Assembly: GCA_009774465.1 (NCBI GenBank)
Contig: VSNT01000006.1
Coordinates: 1-56,563 of the forward strand
Reading direction: 5' to 3'
Length of the DNA: 56,563 nucleotides
Source of the DNA: Lachnospiraceae bacterium
GTDB taxonomy: Bacteria; Bacillota_A; Clostridia; Lachnospirales; Lachnospiraceae
The notes below the pieces were generated by a model. It made no database searches. It was given only the letters and a program-made list of their open reading frames with translations, and was not told the DNA's origin. This document shows positions 31,277-39,919 of this stretch, one piece after another. The translations under genes and the position numbers were made by a program. Each line of letters opens with the position of its first letter. Position 1 is the first letter of the stretch.

Positions 31277-32254
31277 CTATTTGCCCGCTTTAACCCGGGG
31301 ATCAATTTTTTCATTTATTACTTGTGCAATCATATTACATAAAATTACTAAAACGCCGGATAAGATGCACAGCAGCATTAAAAGGTTATAGTCTTTGTAT
31401 CTGGCGCTTTCATAAGAAAGGGTGCCGATTCCGGGATAGGAAAAAACAGTTTCCACAATATAGGTTCCGCCCAGAATATGGGGAACTGAAATTGCCATAA
31501 GGCTAAAATAAGAGGGAAGAATATTCCGCAGGCAGTGTCTGTACATGATGCTGCCCTTTTTTAATCCCTTGGATTTGGCCAGAAGAACGTAATCTGCCCT
31601 TACTTCTTCCAACAGCTTGTTGCGTATCATGTAAGCGTAGTACCATAAATGGGATGTCACTACTATGATTAAGGGCAGGATTAAATGTAAAATCCGGTCT
31701 CCCATATCATCTGGTTTTCCTACGGTGTAGGCGCCGCTGCTGGGCAGCCATTTTAAGTTTACAGCAAAAATCAAAATCAAAACCAAAGACAGCCAGAACT
31801 CCGGAATACAACTGATAATAGTACCTGCTTTGCATATAAGTCGGTCTAATAATTTATCTTCCTTAAAGGCGCACACGACGCCAAGAAAAAGAGCCAGCAG
31901 AAAAATGAAAAGAAATCCGATACCGCCTAACAGCAGGGTGTTGCCTATTCGTCCCCTGATTACTTCTGTTACATCCATTTTATATTTATAGGAAATGCCG
32001 AAATCTCCATGCAGAGCATTCCCAAGCCAGCGGATATACTGTATGGAAACAGGCTGATTTAATCCCAGCTTATCTTCCGCCCATATCCGTTCCTGGGGGC
32101 TCATTTTTTCAACCCGGTCCCCGTAATAAGATACCAGTGGATCACCGGGAGCCAGGCGGGAAATATAAAAAACAATTATGGAAAGAAGCAATACGCTGAA
32201 AAGAAAAACGAACAGCTTTTTGATAAAATAAATAGCAGGATTTTGTCTGGTCAA
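31277..32254 (-). CDS. ABC permease, DppB/OppB type
   Basis: A 325-residue permease starting with a 4-base overlap with the ATPase gene. The first membrane helix is at about 11-31, and the external region has RLAPGDPLVSYYGDRVEKM and GLNQPVSIQYIRWLGNALHGDFG, the standard DppB/OppB/NikB sequence. The remaining five helices and the cytoplasmic loop VLLAKSKGLKKGSIMYRHCLRNI (EAA-like) are complete. It forms the channel with the C-type permease. The family carries peptides, nickel or sugars, and the motifs do not discriminate. Confidence 0.88.
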   Translation of the reverse strand: MTRQNPAIYFIKKLFVFLFSVLLLSIIVFYISRLAPGDPLVSYYGDRVEKMSPQERIWAEDKLGLNQPVSIQYIRWLGNALHGDFGISYKYKMDVTEVIRGRIGNTLLLGGIGFLFIFLLALFLGVVCAFKEDKLLDRLICKAGTIISCIPEFWLSLVLILIFAVNLKWLPSSGAYTVGKPDDMGDRILHLILPLIIVVTSHLWYYAYMIRNKLLEEVRADYVLLAKSKGLKKGSIMYRHCLRNILPSYFSLMAISVPHILGGTYIVETVFSYPGIGTLSYESARYKDYNLLMLLCILSGVLVILCNMIAQVINEKIDPRVKAGK

Positions 32255-34143
32255 TGCTGTATTCTCCTTTCTTTTTCCGGATTAAGGGTGGGAATAGCGG
32301 ACAAAAGAGCCTTTGTGTAGGGGTGTCTGGGATGTTCAAATAATTCTTTTACAGGCGCCACTTCCACCAGCTTTCCCTGATACATAACCCCCACCCGGTC
32401 GCACAAAAATTCAACCATTGCAAGGTCATGGGAAATAAAGAGGAAGGAAAAACCATGCTCTGCCTGGAGGTGTTTGAATAAATTAATAATCTGTGCCTGA
32501 ATGGACACATCCAATGAGGCTACAGGCTCATCTGCAACAAGCAGCTTTGGCTCCATTGAAAGGGCCCGGGCAATTGCCACTCTCTGTCGCTGGCCGCCGG
32601 AAAGCTGCGGCGGATATTGATCCAGATAAGCCTTATCAAGCCCTACATAATGCATTTGAAATTCTGCTTCTTTCCGGTAAGTTTCGCGGGGCGGTGTGAT
32701 ATGTTGTATTTTCATGGGTTCTGCAATAATATCGCACACCTTCATCCGTCCGTTTAAGCTGGAGGCGGAATCCTGAAAAATAAGCTGTCTTTCCCTTTGC
32801 AGCATTTTTTTGTTTGCCTGGAAAGCCTTTTTATCGCAGGTATCGATGCCTTTGTAGAAAATCCTTCCGCTTTGAGGAGCGTAAATATTCATAATGCAGC
32901 GGGCAAGGGTTGACTTGCCGGAGCCGGATTCTCCTACCAGACCGAAAATTTCTCCTTCCCGTATTTGAAAAGAAACGTCGTCCAGTGCTTTTAACGAATG
33001 CTTTTTGCCCAGGGGAAAGGTGTGGCTAAGGTGCTGCACATCCAATATTACTTTTCTATTTTCCGGAATTGGTGCATGGCTGGAAATTGTTAAATCCTTT
33101 TTGGGAGAAGCTAAGCCTTCCTTACAGCACGAACCCTCAGAAAATTTCATAACCGGCGAGGTGATTTTCGGCGCCCGTCTATCCAAAAGCCATGTGGCCG
33201 CATAATGAGTATCTGTAACGGGAAACATGGGAGGCGCTTCTTCATAATCAATTTTAAGGGCATATTCATTGCGGCAGGCGAAAGCATCACCTTTTGGGGG
33301 AGAAATAAGATCAGGCGGCATACCGGGAATGGTATGGAGCCTGTCCCGGCCTTTGGAAAAGGCCGGAAGCGCCTGCATAAGCCCCCAGGTGTAGGGGTGC
33401 CTTGGATCATGAAATATTTCTTCGGTTGTGCCGATTTCCACAATTTTTCCGGCATACATAATCGCAATCCGGTCAGATACCTGTGCGGCAACTCCCAGAT
33501 CATGAGTTACAAAAACGGTGGCGGTTTTCAGATTTTTCTGCAATTTGCGAAGCAGGTTAAGGAGCTGGGCCTGAATGGTTACGTCCAGCGAAGTGGTAGG
33601 CTCGTCTGCAAAAAGAATTTGCGGGTTTCCGGCAAGGGCAATGGCCATAACGCTGCGCTGCCTCATGCCGCCGGAAAAATGATATGGATACAGCTTTCTG
33701 CGTTCTGCAGGATGCTCAATCCCAACCAACTCCATTAATTCTATTACCCGACTGTCCAGTTCTTTCCCGGAGATTTTGGGATGATGCGCTTTTATTGCTT
33801 CGGCTATTTGCGAGCCGATGGTCATAGTGGGATTTAAAGAGGTTATGGGATCCTGAAAGATCATGGAAAACAGTTTTCCACGCAGCTTATGCATGTCCCG
33901 TTCTTTATAACCGGTGATATCAGCGCCATTTACGCAGATACTTCCGGATTTGATTTTGGCAGAGGAACAAAGCAGCCTCATGATGCCTTTACACATAACG
34001 CTTTTTCCACAGCCGGATTCCCCTACAACAGCCAGCACTTCGCCGGGCTGCAGAGAAAAGCTTACATCCCTTACAGCCTGTATTTCCCCTCTGGGGGTAA
34101 AAAAACTGATTGATAAATTTTTAACATCCAGTAGTGCTGACAT
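32251..34143 (-). CDS. Fused double-domain ABC ATPase (OppD-OppF/GsiA type)
   Basis: A 630-residue protein holding two complete ABC domains. The first has Walker A GESGCGKSV (about 42-50), signature FSGGMRQR and Walker B LFADEPTTSLD. The second has Walker A GESGSGKST (about 407-415), signature LSGGQRQR and LVADEPVASLD. A linker with an Opp-type C-terminal peptide-transporter extension (PYTWGLMQALPAF ... PPDLISPPKGDAF) sits between them. In most Opp/Dpp systems these are separate genes; here one polypeptide supplies both sites, as in GsiA/YejF. The canonical cysteine cluster region is shortened. It lies between the binding protein and permease genes. Confidence 0.9.
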   Translation of the reverse strand: MSALLDVKNLSISFFTPRGEIQAVRDVSFSLQPGEVLAVVGESGCGKSVMCKGIMRLLCSSAKIKSGSICVNGADITGYKERDMHKLRGKLFSMIFQDPITSLNPTMTIGSQIAEAIKAHHPKISGKELDSRVIELMELVGIEHPAERRKLYPYHFSGGMRQRSVMAIALAGNPQILFADEPTTSLDVTIQAQLLNLLRKLQKNLKTATVFVTHDLGVAAQVSDRIAIMYAGKIVEIGTTEEIFHDPRHPYTWGLMQALPAFSKGRDRLHTIPGMPPDLISPPKGDAFACRNEYALKIDYEEAPPMFPVTDTHYAATWLLDRRAPKITSPVMKFSEGSCCKEGLASPKKDLTISSHAPIPENRKVILDVQHLSHTFPLGKKHSLKALDDVSFQIREGEIFGLVGESGSGKSTLARCIMNIYAPQSGRIFYKGIDTCDKKAFQANKKMLQRERQLIFQDSASSLNGRMKVCDIIAEPMKIQHITPPRETYRKEAEFQMHYVGLDKAYLDQYPPQLSGGQRQRVAIARALSMEPKLLVADEPVASLDVSIQAQIINLFKHLQAEHGFSFLFISHDLAMVEFLCDRVGVMYQGKLVEVAPVKELFEHPRHPYTKALLSAIPTLNPEKERRIQH

Positions 34144-34179
34144 GTTTTCTCCATTCTAAAAAGTTTTATGCTTTGACGT

Positions 34180-35796
34180 TCAATCTGTAATAACCCATTC
34201 AGCAACATTCCAGAAAATGCCTACTCCATGATGTCCCATTACGGTATCCGGTGAAATACCCTGAATGGAAGAAGCGGCAACATAATTGGCGTCCACATAG
34301 CAGATAAAGGCAAAAGCCGGATCTTTTGCCAGCTCTGCCTGAAATTTATCATATGCTTTGGCGCGTACAGCCGGATCGTCCGACTGCCTTGCCTCAGTCA
34401 GGTATTGGTCCACCAGAGGATTTGAATAGCCGCTGTAATTTGCACCTTTATTAGTTCCAAATACCTTATATGTATGGTCATCCGCATCAAAAGGGCTTCC
34501 CCAGCCGATCAGATAGGCCATCTGTCCGCCCCAGTCTACCTGGGCAGGAATATCAACACTACAGTCAATCCCCACCTGACGGAGCTGCTGGGAAGCAGCC
34601 AGCGCAATATCAATGCGTACCTGATCTCCTGCGCCAACACTAATGACAAAACCGATTACTTCACCGTCTCTTTCATAAAATCCGTCAGAATTCATTGTGC
34701 AGCCCGAAGATTCGAGAATTTCTTTTGCCTTTTCCGGATTGTAATCATAATGTTCAACAGCTTCATTATTATAGATATTGCGCTGCAGCGGACCGTAGGC
34801 AGGAACGCCCTGTCCAAGAAGGACTGCGTCAATAATTGCCTGCCGGTCAATGGCGTAGCAGATGGCGGGAATGATGTCTTTATTTTTAGTCCAGTATTCA
34901 TTCTGGAAATTAAAAAGAATGCCCCGGTAATCAGAAGTTTTCATATCATAGCAGTTGTATCCTTCTTTTCCGGAAAAGGCCTGTGCATCCTTGGGGGTAA
35001 GCAGAGCCAGATTCAGTTCTCCTGACTCCATCTGCATGGCCCTTGCGTTATCGTCAGGAACAATTTTAAAAATAAGCCGGTCTATATTGGGCACTCCTTT
35101 AAAATAATCCTCATTTTTAACAAGGCTGATTGCCTGTCCCACGTCCCAGCTTTCCAGTTTATAAGGGCCTGTGCCAATGGGATTGCGGAAAAAATCGGAT
35201 TCCTGCATATCCTCTCCGGAAAGCAGATGCTCCGGCAGGATGGCCATAGTCATATAATCAAGAAAAGCAACATTGGGAGCGGAAAGCTTAAAAGAAATAG
35301 TAGTTTCATCAATAACGGTAATTTCTTCCACATCCTCATAATTGGGGCTGTTTTCAGATCCGTTTTCCGGATTCATGATTGCCTCGATGGTAAATTTCAC
35401 ATCATTTGCGGTAAAGGGTTCTCCGTCATGCCATTTTACCCCTTTTTCCAGGTGAAAGGTATAAGTGCAGGAAACTTCATCAAACTCCCAGCTTTTTGCC
35501 AGTCCGGGAATCACTTCATTTTTTCCGTTATGGGCAGTAAGTCCATTGAAAATCAGGATATTGATTTCACCATGTTCATCCATAGCCGGATTGATTCTGG
35601 TGTAATCGCCGCTGCCATAGATAAGCGTATGAGAAGCATCCGTCTGTGAGTTGGATACGCTGTCTGCATCCTGCAAGCCAGATAAATCAGTTGAAGCCTG
35701 TGAACCAGGTGTGCTGCCTGACGCAGAAGATGTGCCGCAGGCAGGCAGATTTAGGAGCATCAAAATTACCAGCAACAAAGAAAGTGTTTTTTTCAT
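34180..35796 (-). CDS. Family-5 solute-binding lipoprotein (DppA/NikA-like)
   Basis: A 538-residue protein. The start complementary to 35794-35796 is chosen for its AGGAGGA ribosome site and because it begins the signal peptide MKKTLSLLLVILMLLNLPAC, whose LPAC lipobox places the lipidated Cys at residue 20. A Ser/Thr/Asp-rich linker precedes the SBP_bac_5 domain: VIPGLAKSWEFDEVSCTYTF, HLEKGVKWHDGEPFTANDV and NPIGTGPYKLESWD. It binds the substrate outside the membrane for the permeases downstream. Peptide, nickel or another small solute is possible. A regulatory leader precedes it. Confidence 0.88.
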   Translation of the reverse strand: MKKTLSLLLVILMLLNLPACGTSSASGSTPGSQASTDLSGLQDADSVSNSQTDASHTLIYGSGDYTRINPAMDEHGEINILIFNGLTAHNGKNEVIPGLAKSWEFDEVSCTYTFHLEKGVKWHDGEPFTANDVKFTIEAIMNPENGSENSPNYEDVEEITVIDETTISFKLSAPNVAFLDYMTMAILPEHLLSGEDMQESDFFRNPIGTGPYKLESWDVGQAISLVKNEDYFKGVPNIDRLIFKIVPDDNARAMQMESGELNLALLTPKDAQAFSGKEGYNCYDMKTSDYRGILFNFQNEYWTKNKDIIPAICYAIDRQAIIDAVLLGQGVPAYGPLQRNIYNNEAVEHYDYNPEKAKEILESSGCTMNSDGFYERDGEVIGFVISVGAGDQVRIDIALAASQQLRQVGIDCSVDIPAQVDWGGQMAYLIGWGSPFDADDHTYKVFGTNKGANYSGYSNPLVDQYLTEARQSDDPAVRAKAYDKFQAELAKDPAFAFICYVDANYVAASSIQGISPDTVMGHHGVGIFWNVAEWVITD

Positions 35797-35820
35797 AAAG
35801 ATAAATTCCTCCTGTAAACG

Positions 35821-35856
35821 AAAAAGCATACAATCCCATTCGTGTGGATTGTATGC
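35821..35856 (-). terminator. Attenuator-like hairpin before the binding-protein gene
   Basis: Perfect 11-bp stem GCATACAATCC (35826-35836)/GGATTGTATGC (35846-35856) with a 9-base loop, followed on the minus strand by TTTTT (35825-35821). It ends only about 9 bases before the AGGAGGA ribosome site of the binding-protein gene, so it would act on that operon's own transcript. Confidence 0.7.
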
Positions 35857-35949
35857 CTTCATGTACATACATTATCAGATATATTTTATTGTTCTATTTT
35901 ACAGGAACTTCGGCTCCTAAAAGAGGCTTCATGCCGCTTAACGAAAATT

Positions 35950-35978
35950 ACTATATCATAAAAAAGAAAAGCTGGCAA
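35950..35978 (-). promoter_or_regulatory. Promoter of the family-5 ABC importer operon
   Basis: On the minus strand, TTGCCA (35973-35978), 17-base spacer, TATAGT (35950-35955). The predicted start near 35943 gives a leader of about 146 bases with a CGGC...GCCG stem region (35913-35936) and the terminator hairpin at its end. The gap 35979-36030 holds nothing else recognisable. Confidence 0.5.
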
Positions 35979-36030
35979 GCAGAATATAAGGCAGATCAGG
36001 ATAAATCGTGTAACCGTTCAGTCAAACAAT

Positions 36031-36447
36031 TCACAAGCTGCCAGAAGAATATTTTTCCACTTCTTTCACAACACCGTCTATCAGTCTTGCCAAAGACAAG
36101 TCGGGTACACCTACAATATAGTTATTACAGTGATTAACCGGAATCAGTATTCGTCTGGCATTACTTTGTCCTACTGCAGCGGCCATTTTGGGAGTAATTT
36201 CTCCCATCAGAGAATCTGCAATTACAATTCCTATAGGGCCTATAATCAGATCCGCATTGCGACAGCAGACAACAACTGCATTTTCTCCGGTAGCGGCATT
36301 ATCAGCTCCGGCCTTTAGCATTGCGGATGTAGCGGTGCTGTTGGTTCCCACAGCTGTAATGGGCAGTTGCGGAAAAGCCTTTTTTACAGCAGAGATGATC
36401 TGTCTTCCAATACCGCCGCCCTGTGCGTCAATTACCAATAAGTTCAT
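36031..36447 (-). CDS. DUF3842 family protein
   Basis: A 138-residue protein. The start complementary to 36445-36447 is chosen because AGGAGACGAC precedes it; an upstream ATG lacks a site. It opens MNLLVIDAQGGGIGRQII, a Rossmann-like glycine motif, followed by ITAVGTNSTATSAMLKAGAD and GPIGIVIADSLMGEITPKMA, the pattern of DUF3842. Function is unknown; the fold suggests nucleotide or cofactor binding. It lies upstream of the family-5 importer on the same strand, but a separate promoter lies between them, so co-function is only a possibility. Confidence 0.8.
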   Translation of the reverse strand: MNLLVIDAQGGGIGRQIISAVKKAFPQLPITAVGTNSTATSAMLKAGADNAATGENAVVVCCRNADLIIGPIGIVIADSLMGEITPKMAAAVGQSNARRILIPVNHCNNYIVGVPDLSLARLIDGVVKEVEKYSSGSL

Positions 36448-36655
36448 TCTGTCGTCTCCTTTTTTGTAATGATTCATTATAGCACAGGAACAGGAACAAG
36501 TCTAATTTTCTCGTGGCGGTATATTATATTCCGACAAACGTAAAGTAAAAAATATTGCACTATTTTGGAAGATTGTCATCTGTAAATGGTTTTTGGAGGG
36601 TGATAAGATTAAAACATCAAAAAAATATATATTTGCAACGGGAGGATGATAGAGA

Positions 36656-38029
36656 ATGAAGAAGAAAATAATTGCATCATTGCTCACAGCGGCTATGGCA
36701 GTCTCATTACTTGCAGGATGCAGTAAATCAAACAGCAGTACAGAAGTCTCAAATGATGCGCAAAATACTGCGCAGGAAAGTGCAGCAGAAGGTGACGAAG
36801 CAGCATCGGAGACAGCAGTGGCTTCAGGTGAAGCAGTAACAATCAAGCTGTTTTCCAATCTTCCTGATCGTAAAAACGGTCAAGGACTGGTGGAACAGAT
36901 GATCATTGATGAGTATATGGCTGAAAATCCTAATGTAACAATTGAAGTTGAAGCTCTTGACGAGGAGGCCTACAAGACAAAGTTTAAGGCATATGCAATG
37001 GACGGTATGCCGGATGTTGTAAGTATCTGGGGACAGCCGGCCTTCCTGGATGAAGTGCTGGACGCAGGAGTGCTTGCAGAGTTGAATGAAGCTGATTATG
37101 CAGACTATGGATTTATTGCAGGATCTTTGGAAGGTTTTAAAAAGGATGGGAAATTATATGGACTTCCCAGAAACACAGATATCATGCTGATTTATTACAA
37201 TCAGAAAATGTTTGATGATAATGGATGGAAGGTTCCTGCTACCTATGACGAGCTGATGTCTCTTTGCGCTGATATTAAAGCAGCAGGAATAACGCCAATT
37301 GCTATGGATGGCGGAGATGGATGGCCAATGGCATGTTTCCTTACGGATATTCTGGTAAGAGTGGCTGGAACAGATTATGCCGAAATCGTACGCAATGCAG
37401 TTGCAACAGGAAATTTCAGTGCACCTGAAATGCAGGAAGCTACACAGATTTTGGTAGATTCCGCAGCAGCAGGTATGTTCCAGGTAGGATACGATTCACA
37501 GGATTACGGAACAACAATGAATCTGTTTACCAATGGTCAGGCAGCAATGTACTGTATGGGAAGCTGGGACTGCTCTATGGCATTGAATGAGGATATTGCG
37601 CCTGAAATCAGAGATAACATTCGTGCGTTTACTATGCCGGTTGTAGATGGCGGCAAGGCTGGTACAAATGATATTGCAGCATGGAATGGCGGCGGTTATG
37701 CAGTGTCTGCTGACTCTGCTGTGAAGGAAGAAGCAATCAGATTCCTGAATTACATGTATCAGCCGGATAAGCTTTCCAAATATGGCTGGGAAAATGGTGT
37801 GGGGATGTCTGCACAGGATCAGACAGCATATCTGACGGGAAATGAAACGGAATTGCAGAAGCAGGTGATGGATATCCTGAAAAATGCAACCAGTGTTTCC
37901 GGAACACCGATCAATGACTGTGGACCTTCCGCATTTAAGACAGCGATAGAAAGTGAGATCCAGGGTGTATCCAACGGTTCTACATCTGTAGATGACTTCC
38001 TCGCAGCAATCGGTGCAGCATGTGAATAA
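36656..38029 (+). CDS. Sugar ABC transporter solute-binding lipoprotein
   Basis: A 457-residue family-1 binding protein with ribosome site GGGAGGATG. The signal peptide MKKKIIASLLTAAMAVSLLA ends in a lipobox LAGC (Cys at 22). A Ser/Glu-rich linker is followed by the SBP_bac_1 domain: VTIKLFSNLPDRKNGQG, PDVVSIWGQPAFLDEVLDAG, DGKLYGLPRNTDIMLIYYN and AAMYCMGSWD. It captures an oligo- or monosaccharide for the two permeases downstream. The neighbouring YesM/YesN pair probably controls it. The sugar cannot be assigned. Confidence 0.92.
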   Translation: MKKKIIASLLTAAMAVSLLAGCSKSNSSTEVSNDAQNTAQESAAEGDEAASETAVASGEAVTIKLFSNLPDRKNGQGLVEQMIIDEYMAENPNVTIEVEALDEEAYKTKFKAYAMDGMPDVVSIWGQPAFLDEVLDAGVLAELNEADYADYGFIAGSLEGFKKDGKLYGLPRNTDIMLIYYNQKMFDDNGWKVPATYDELMSLCADIKAAGITPIAMDGGDGWPMACFLTDILVRVAGTDYAEIVRNAVATGNFSAPEMQEATQILVDSAAAGMFQVGYDSQDYGTTMNLFTNGQAAMYCMGSWDCSMALNEDIAPEIRDNIRAFTMPVVDGGKAGTNDIAAWNGGGYAVSADSAVKEEAIRFLNYMYQPDKLSKYGWENGVGMSAQDQTAYLTGNETELQKQVMDILKNATSVSGTPINDCGPSAFKTAIESEIQGVSNGSTSVDDFLAAIGAACE

Positions 38030-38055
38030 ATGCAGAATTAATTGAGTGATTTAGG

Positions 38056-38100
38056 AGAGGATGTTCCAAAAGGATTTTACTTTTGCAGCATCCTCTTTCT
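38056..38100 (+). terminator. Partial terminator between binding protein and permeases
   Basis: Stem AGAGGATG (38056-38063)/CATCCTCT (38089-38096), a small internal loop, then inner stem CAAAAG (38067-38072)/CTTTTG (38080-38085), followed by TTCT. Such hairpins often lower permease expression relative to the binding protein, which is needed in excess. Confidence 0.55.
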
Positions 38101-38154
38101 TATGCTGGTCTGCATAAAAAATGTAATGTACTTCTGTGGGAAAGGAGATAGTGT

Positions 38155-39030
38155 ATGAAAAAACTCTATAGCAATAAACTGGTCATTTTTAGTCTTGTTC
38201 TGCCGGGGGTGCTGGTCTTTTTATTTGCAGTTCTGGCGCCGATTTGCTTAAGTGTTTATTATGGCTTTACGGATTATACAGGTATGGGAGAAGCACATAT
38301 GGTGGGGTGGGATAATTATGTAAAATTATTTCATGACAGCGCCTTTGGACGTTCCCTGAAAAACTCACTGCTTCTGGCAGTTGGATTTATCTGCATTCAG
38401 CATCCGCTGGCAATTGTGGTTGCAGCAGTGCTGGATAAGCTGCAGGGAAAGGCAGAAGGGGTGTTTCGCTGTATTTACTTTATACCAAATGTTATTTCTG
38501 TAGCGGTAATTGCTTATCTTTGGAAATTTATATATAATCCGGATTTCGGCCTTTTAAATAATGTGCTGAAGGTATTTGGGTATCAGGGAAAGATTAACTG
38601 GCTGTCACAGCAGAATGCAATCTGGTCAGTTCTGGTTGTTCTGATCTGGCATGGTTTTGGATGGGGAATGCTGATTTATTATACAGGGATTAAAAATATA
38701 GATCCGGTTTTGTATGAAGCTGCTTCAATTGATGGTGCAAATTGGTGGACAACATTTTTCAGAGTTACGCTGCCGCTTATGAAGCCGGTAATACAGATTA
38801 ATGTGACAATGGCTGTTATTTCGGCATTAAAGCAGATGGAGACGGTATATCTGCTGACAAATGGCGGGCCAAACAACAGCACCCAGTTTGCGGCAAACTA
38901 CCTGTATCAGCAGGCATTCAAGGCCTTTAAATATGGATATGGAAATGCAATTGGTGTTGTATTTATTATTATATGTATCCTTGTGACGGTTGCGCTTAAT
39001 CATCTGTTTAAGGATAAGCAGGATGTATAG
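38155..39030 (+). CDS. Sugar ABC permease, MalF/UgpA type
   Basis: A 291-residue permease with six membrane helices. It opens KLVIFSLVLPGVLVFLFAVL with the conserved external FTDYTGMG segment. The EAA loop is LYEAASIDGANWWTTFFRVTLPLMKP, the site that contacts the ATPase. It follows the binding-protein gene after a terminator-like hairpin and has an AAAGGAGA ribosome site. It pairs with the MalG-type permease 11 bases downstream. No ATPase gene is in the operon. Confidence 0.92.
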   Translation: MKKLYSNKLVIFSLVLPGVLVFLFAVLAPICLSVYYGFTDYTGMGEAHMVGWDNYVKLFHDSAFGRSLKNSLLLAVGFICIQHPLAIVVAAVLDKLQGKAEGVFRCIYFIPNVISVAVIAYLWKFIYNPDFGLLNNVLKVFGYQGKINWLSQQNAIWSVLVVLIWHGFGWGMLIYYTGIKNIDPVLYEAASIDGANWWTTFFRVTLPLMKPVIQINVTMAVISALKQMETVYLLTNGGPNNSTQFAANYLYQQAFKAFKYGYGNAIGVVFIIICILVTVALNHLFKDKQDV

Positions 39031-39041
39031 GGGGTGATATT

Positions 39042-39878
39042 GTGAAAGAAAATAATAAGAAAATTGGCAAGATTTTTTTATGGATTGTACTGGTTATTGT
39101 AGCAATAATTCAATTATTCCCATTGATCTGGCTTGTTGATTTTTCACTTGGCAGCAGCAATGAGATGTTTACAAATGGTCTGCTTATCATTCCGGAAAAA
39201 ATAAGATGGGATAATTATGTAAAGGCATTTGTGGATGGTAATTTTCTGCATTATTTGAGAAACAGTTTTCTGATTAATACACTTGCAGTTTTGCTGGTGG
39301 TAATTATATCTATTATGGCAGCTTTTGCATGTCAGCGTATGAATTGGAAGCTTAAGGGGCTGGTGAGCACTCTGCTGGTTATGGGGATGATGATTCCGAT
39401 TCATGCAACACTGCTTCCCAATTACAAAATTTACAGTATGTTACATTTGACAGATACCATATGGGCGCTGTTGATTCCTTATGTGGCTTTTTCACTGCCG
39501 CAGGGCATGTTTTTAATGACCGGATTTATTCAGTCTATTCCGAAGGAACTGGAAGAAGCAGCAGTAATGGATGGATGTGGAATCTACAGGATTGTATTCC
39601 AAATTGTAACGCCGCTTTTGAAACCTTCTATAGCTACAGTTGCAATCATGACCTTTTTAAATAACTGGAATGAATTTATGATGGCAAGCACTTATTTGAG
39701 TACGCCTGCGTGGAAGACGCTTCCATTTTCTGTTTTGGAGTTTACTGGAGAGTATTCCTCCAATTATGCAGTTCAGTTTGCAGTTATGGCATTGACGGCT
39801 GCGCCTGCCGTTATTGTATATGTTATTTTAAATAAACACATTACAAAAGGTGTTGCAATGGGGGCTGTAAAAGGATAA
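39042..39878 (+). CDS. Sugar ABC permease, MalG/UgpE type
   Basis: A 278-residue permease with a GTG start and GGGGGTG ribosome site. Six membrane helices are present. The EAA loop reads ELEEAAVMDGCGIYRIVFQIVTPLLKP. The C-terminus HITKGVAMGAVKG matches the family's 'xxGxxxGAVKG' ending, in contrast to the decayed tail at 19576-19656. Together with the MalF-type subunit it forms the channel; the energy-providing ATPase must be encoded elsewhere, as with the shared MsmX-type ATPase of Firmicutes. Confidence 0.92.
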   Translation: MKENNKKIGKIFLWIVLVIVAIIQLFPLIWLVDFSLGSSNEMFTNGLLIIPEKIRWDNYVKAFVDGNFLHYLRNSFLINTLAVLLVVIISIMAAFACQRMNWKLKGLVSTLLVMGMMIPIHATLLPNYKIYSMLHLTDTIWALLIPYVAFSLPQGMFLMTGFIQSIPKELEEAAVMDGCGIYRIVFQIVTPLLKPSIATVAIMTFLNNWNEFMMASTYLSTPAWKTLPFSVLEFTGEYSSNYAVQFAVMALTAAPAVIVYVILNKHITKGVAMGAVKG

Positions 39879-39919
39879 GATAAATAAAATTTAACTTCTT
39901 TATAAAGGTGAGGAATGCT

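Noticed and set aside
32493..34159. Several plus-strand frames opposite the double ABC ATPase
   Set aside because: They are shadows of the high-GC Walker and signature regions and lack ribosome sites.
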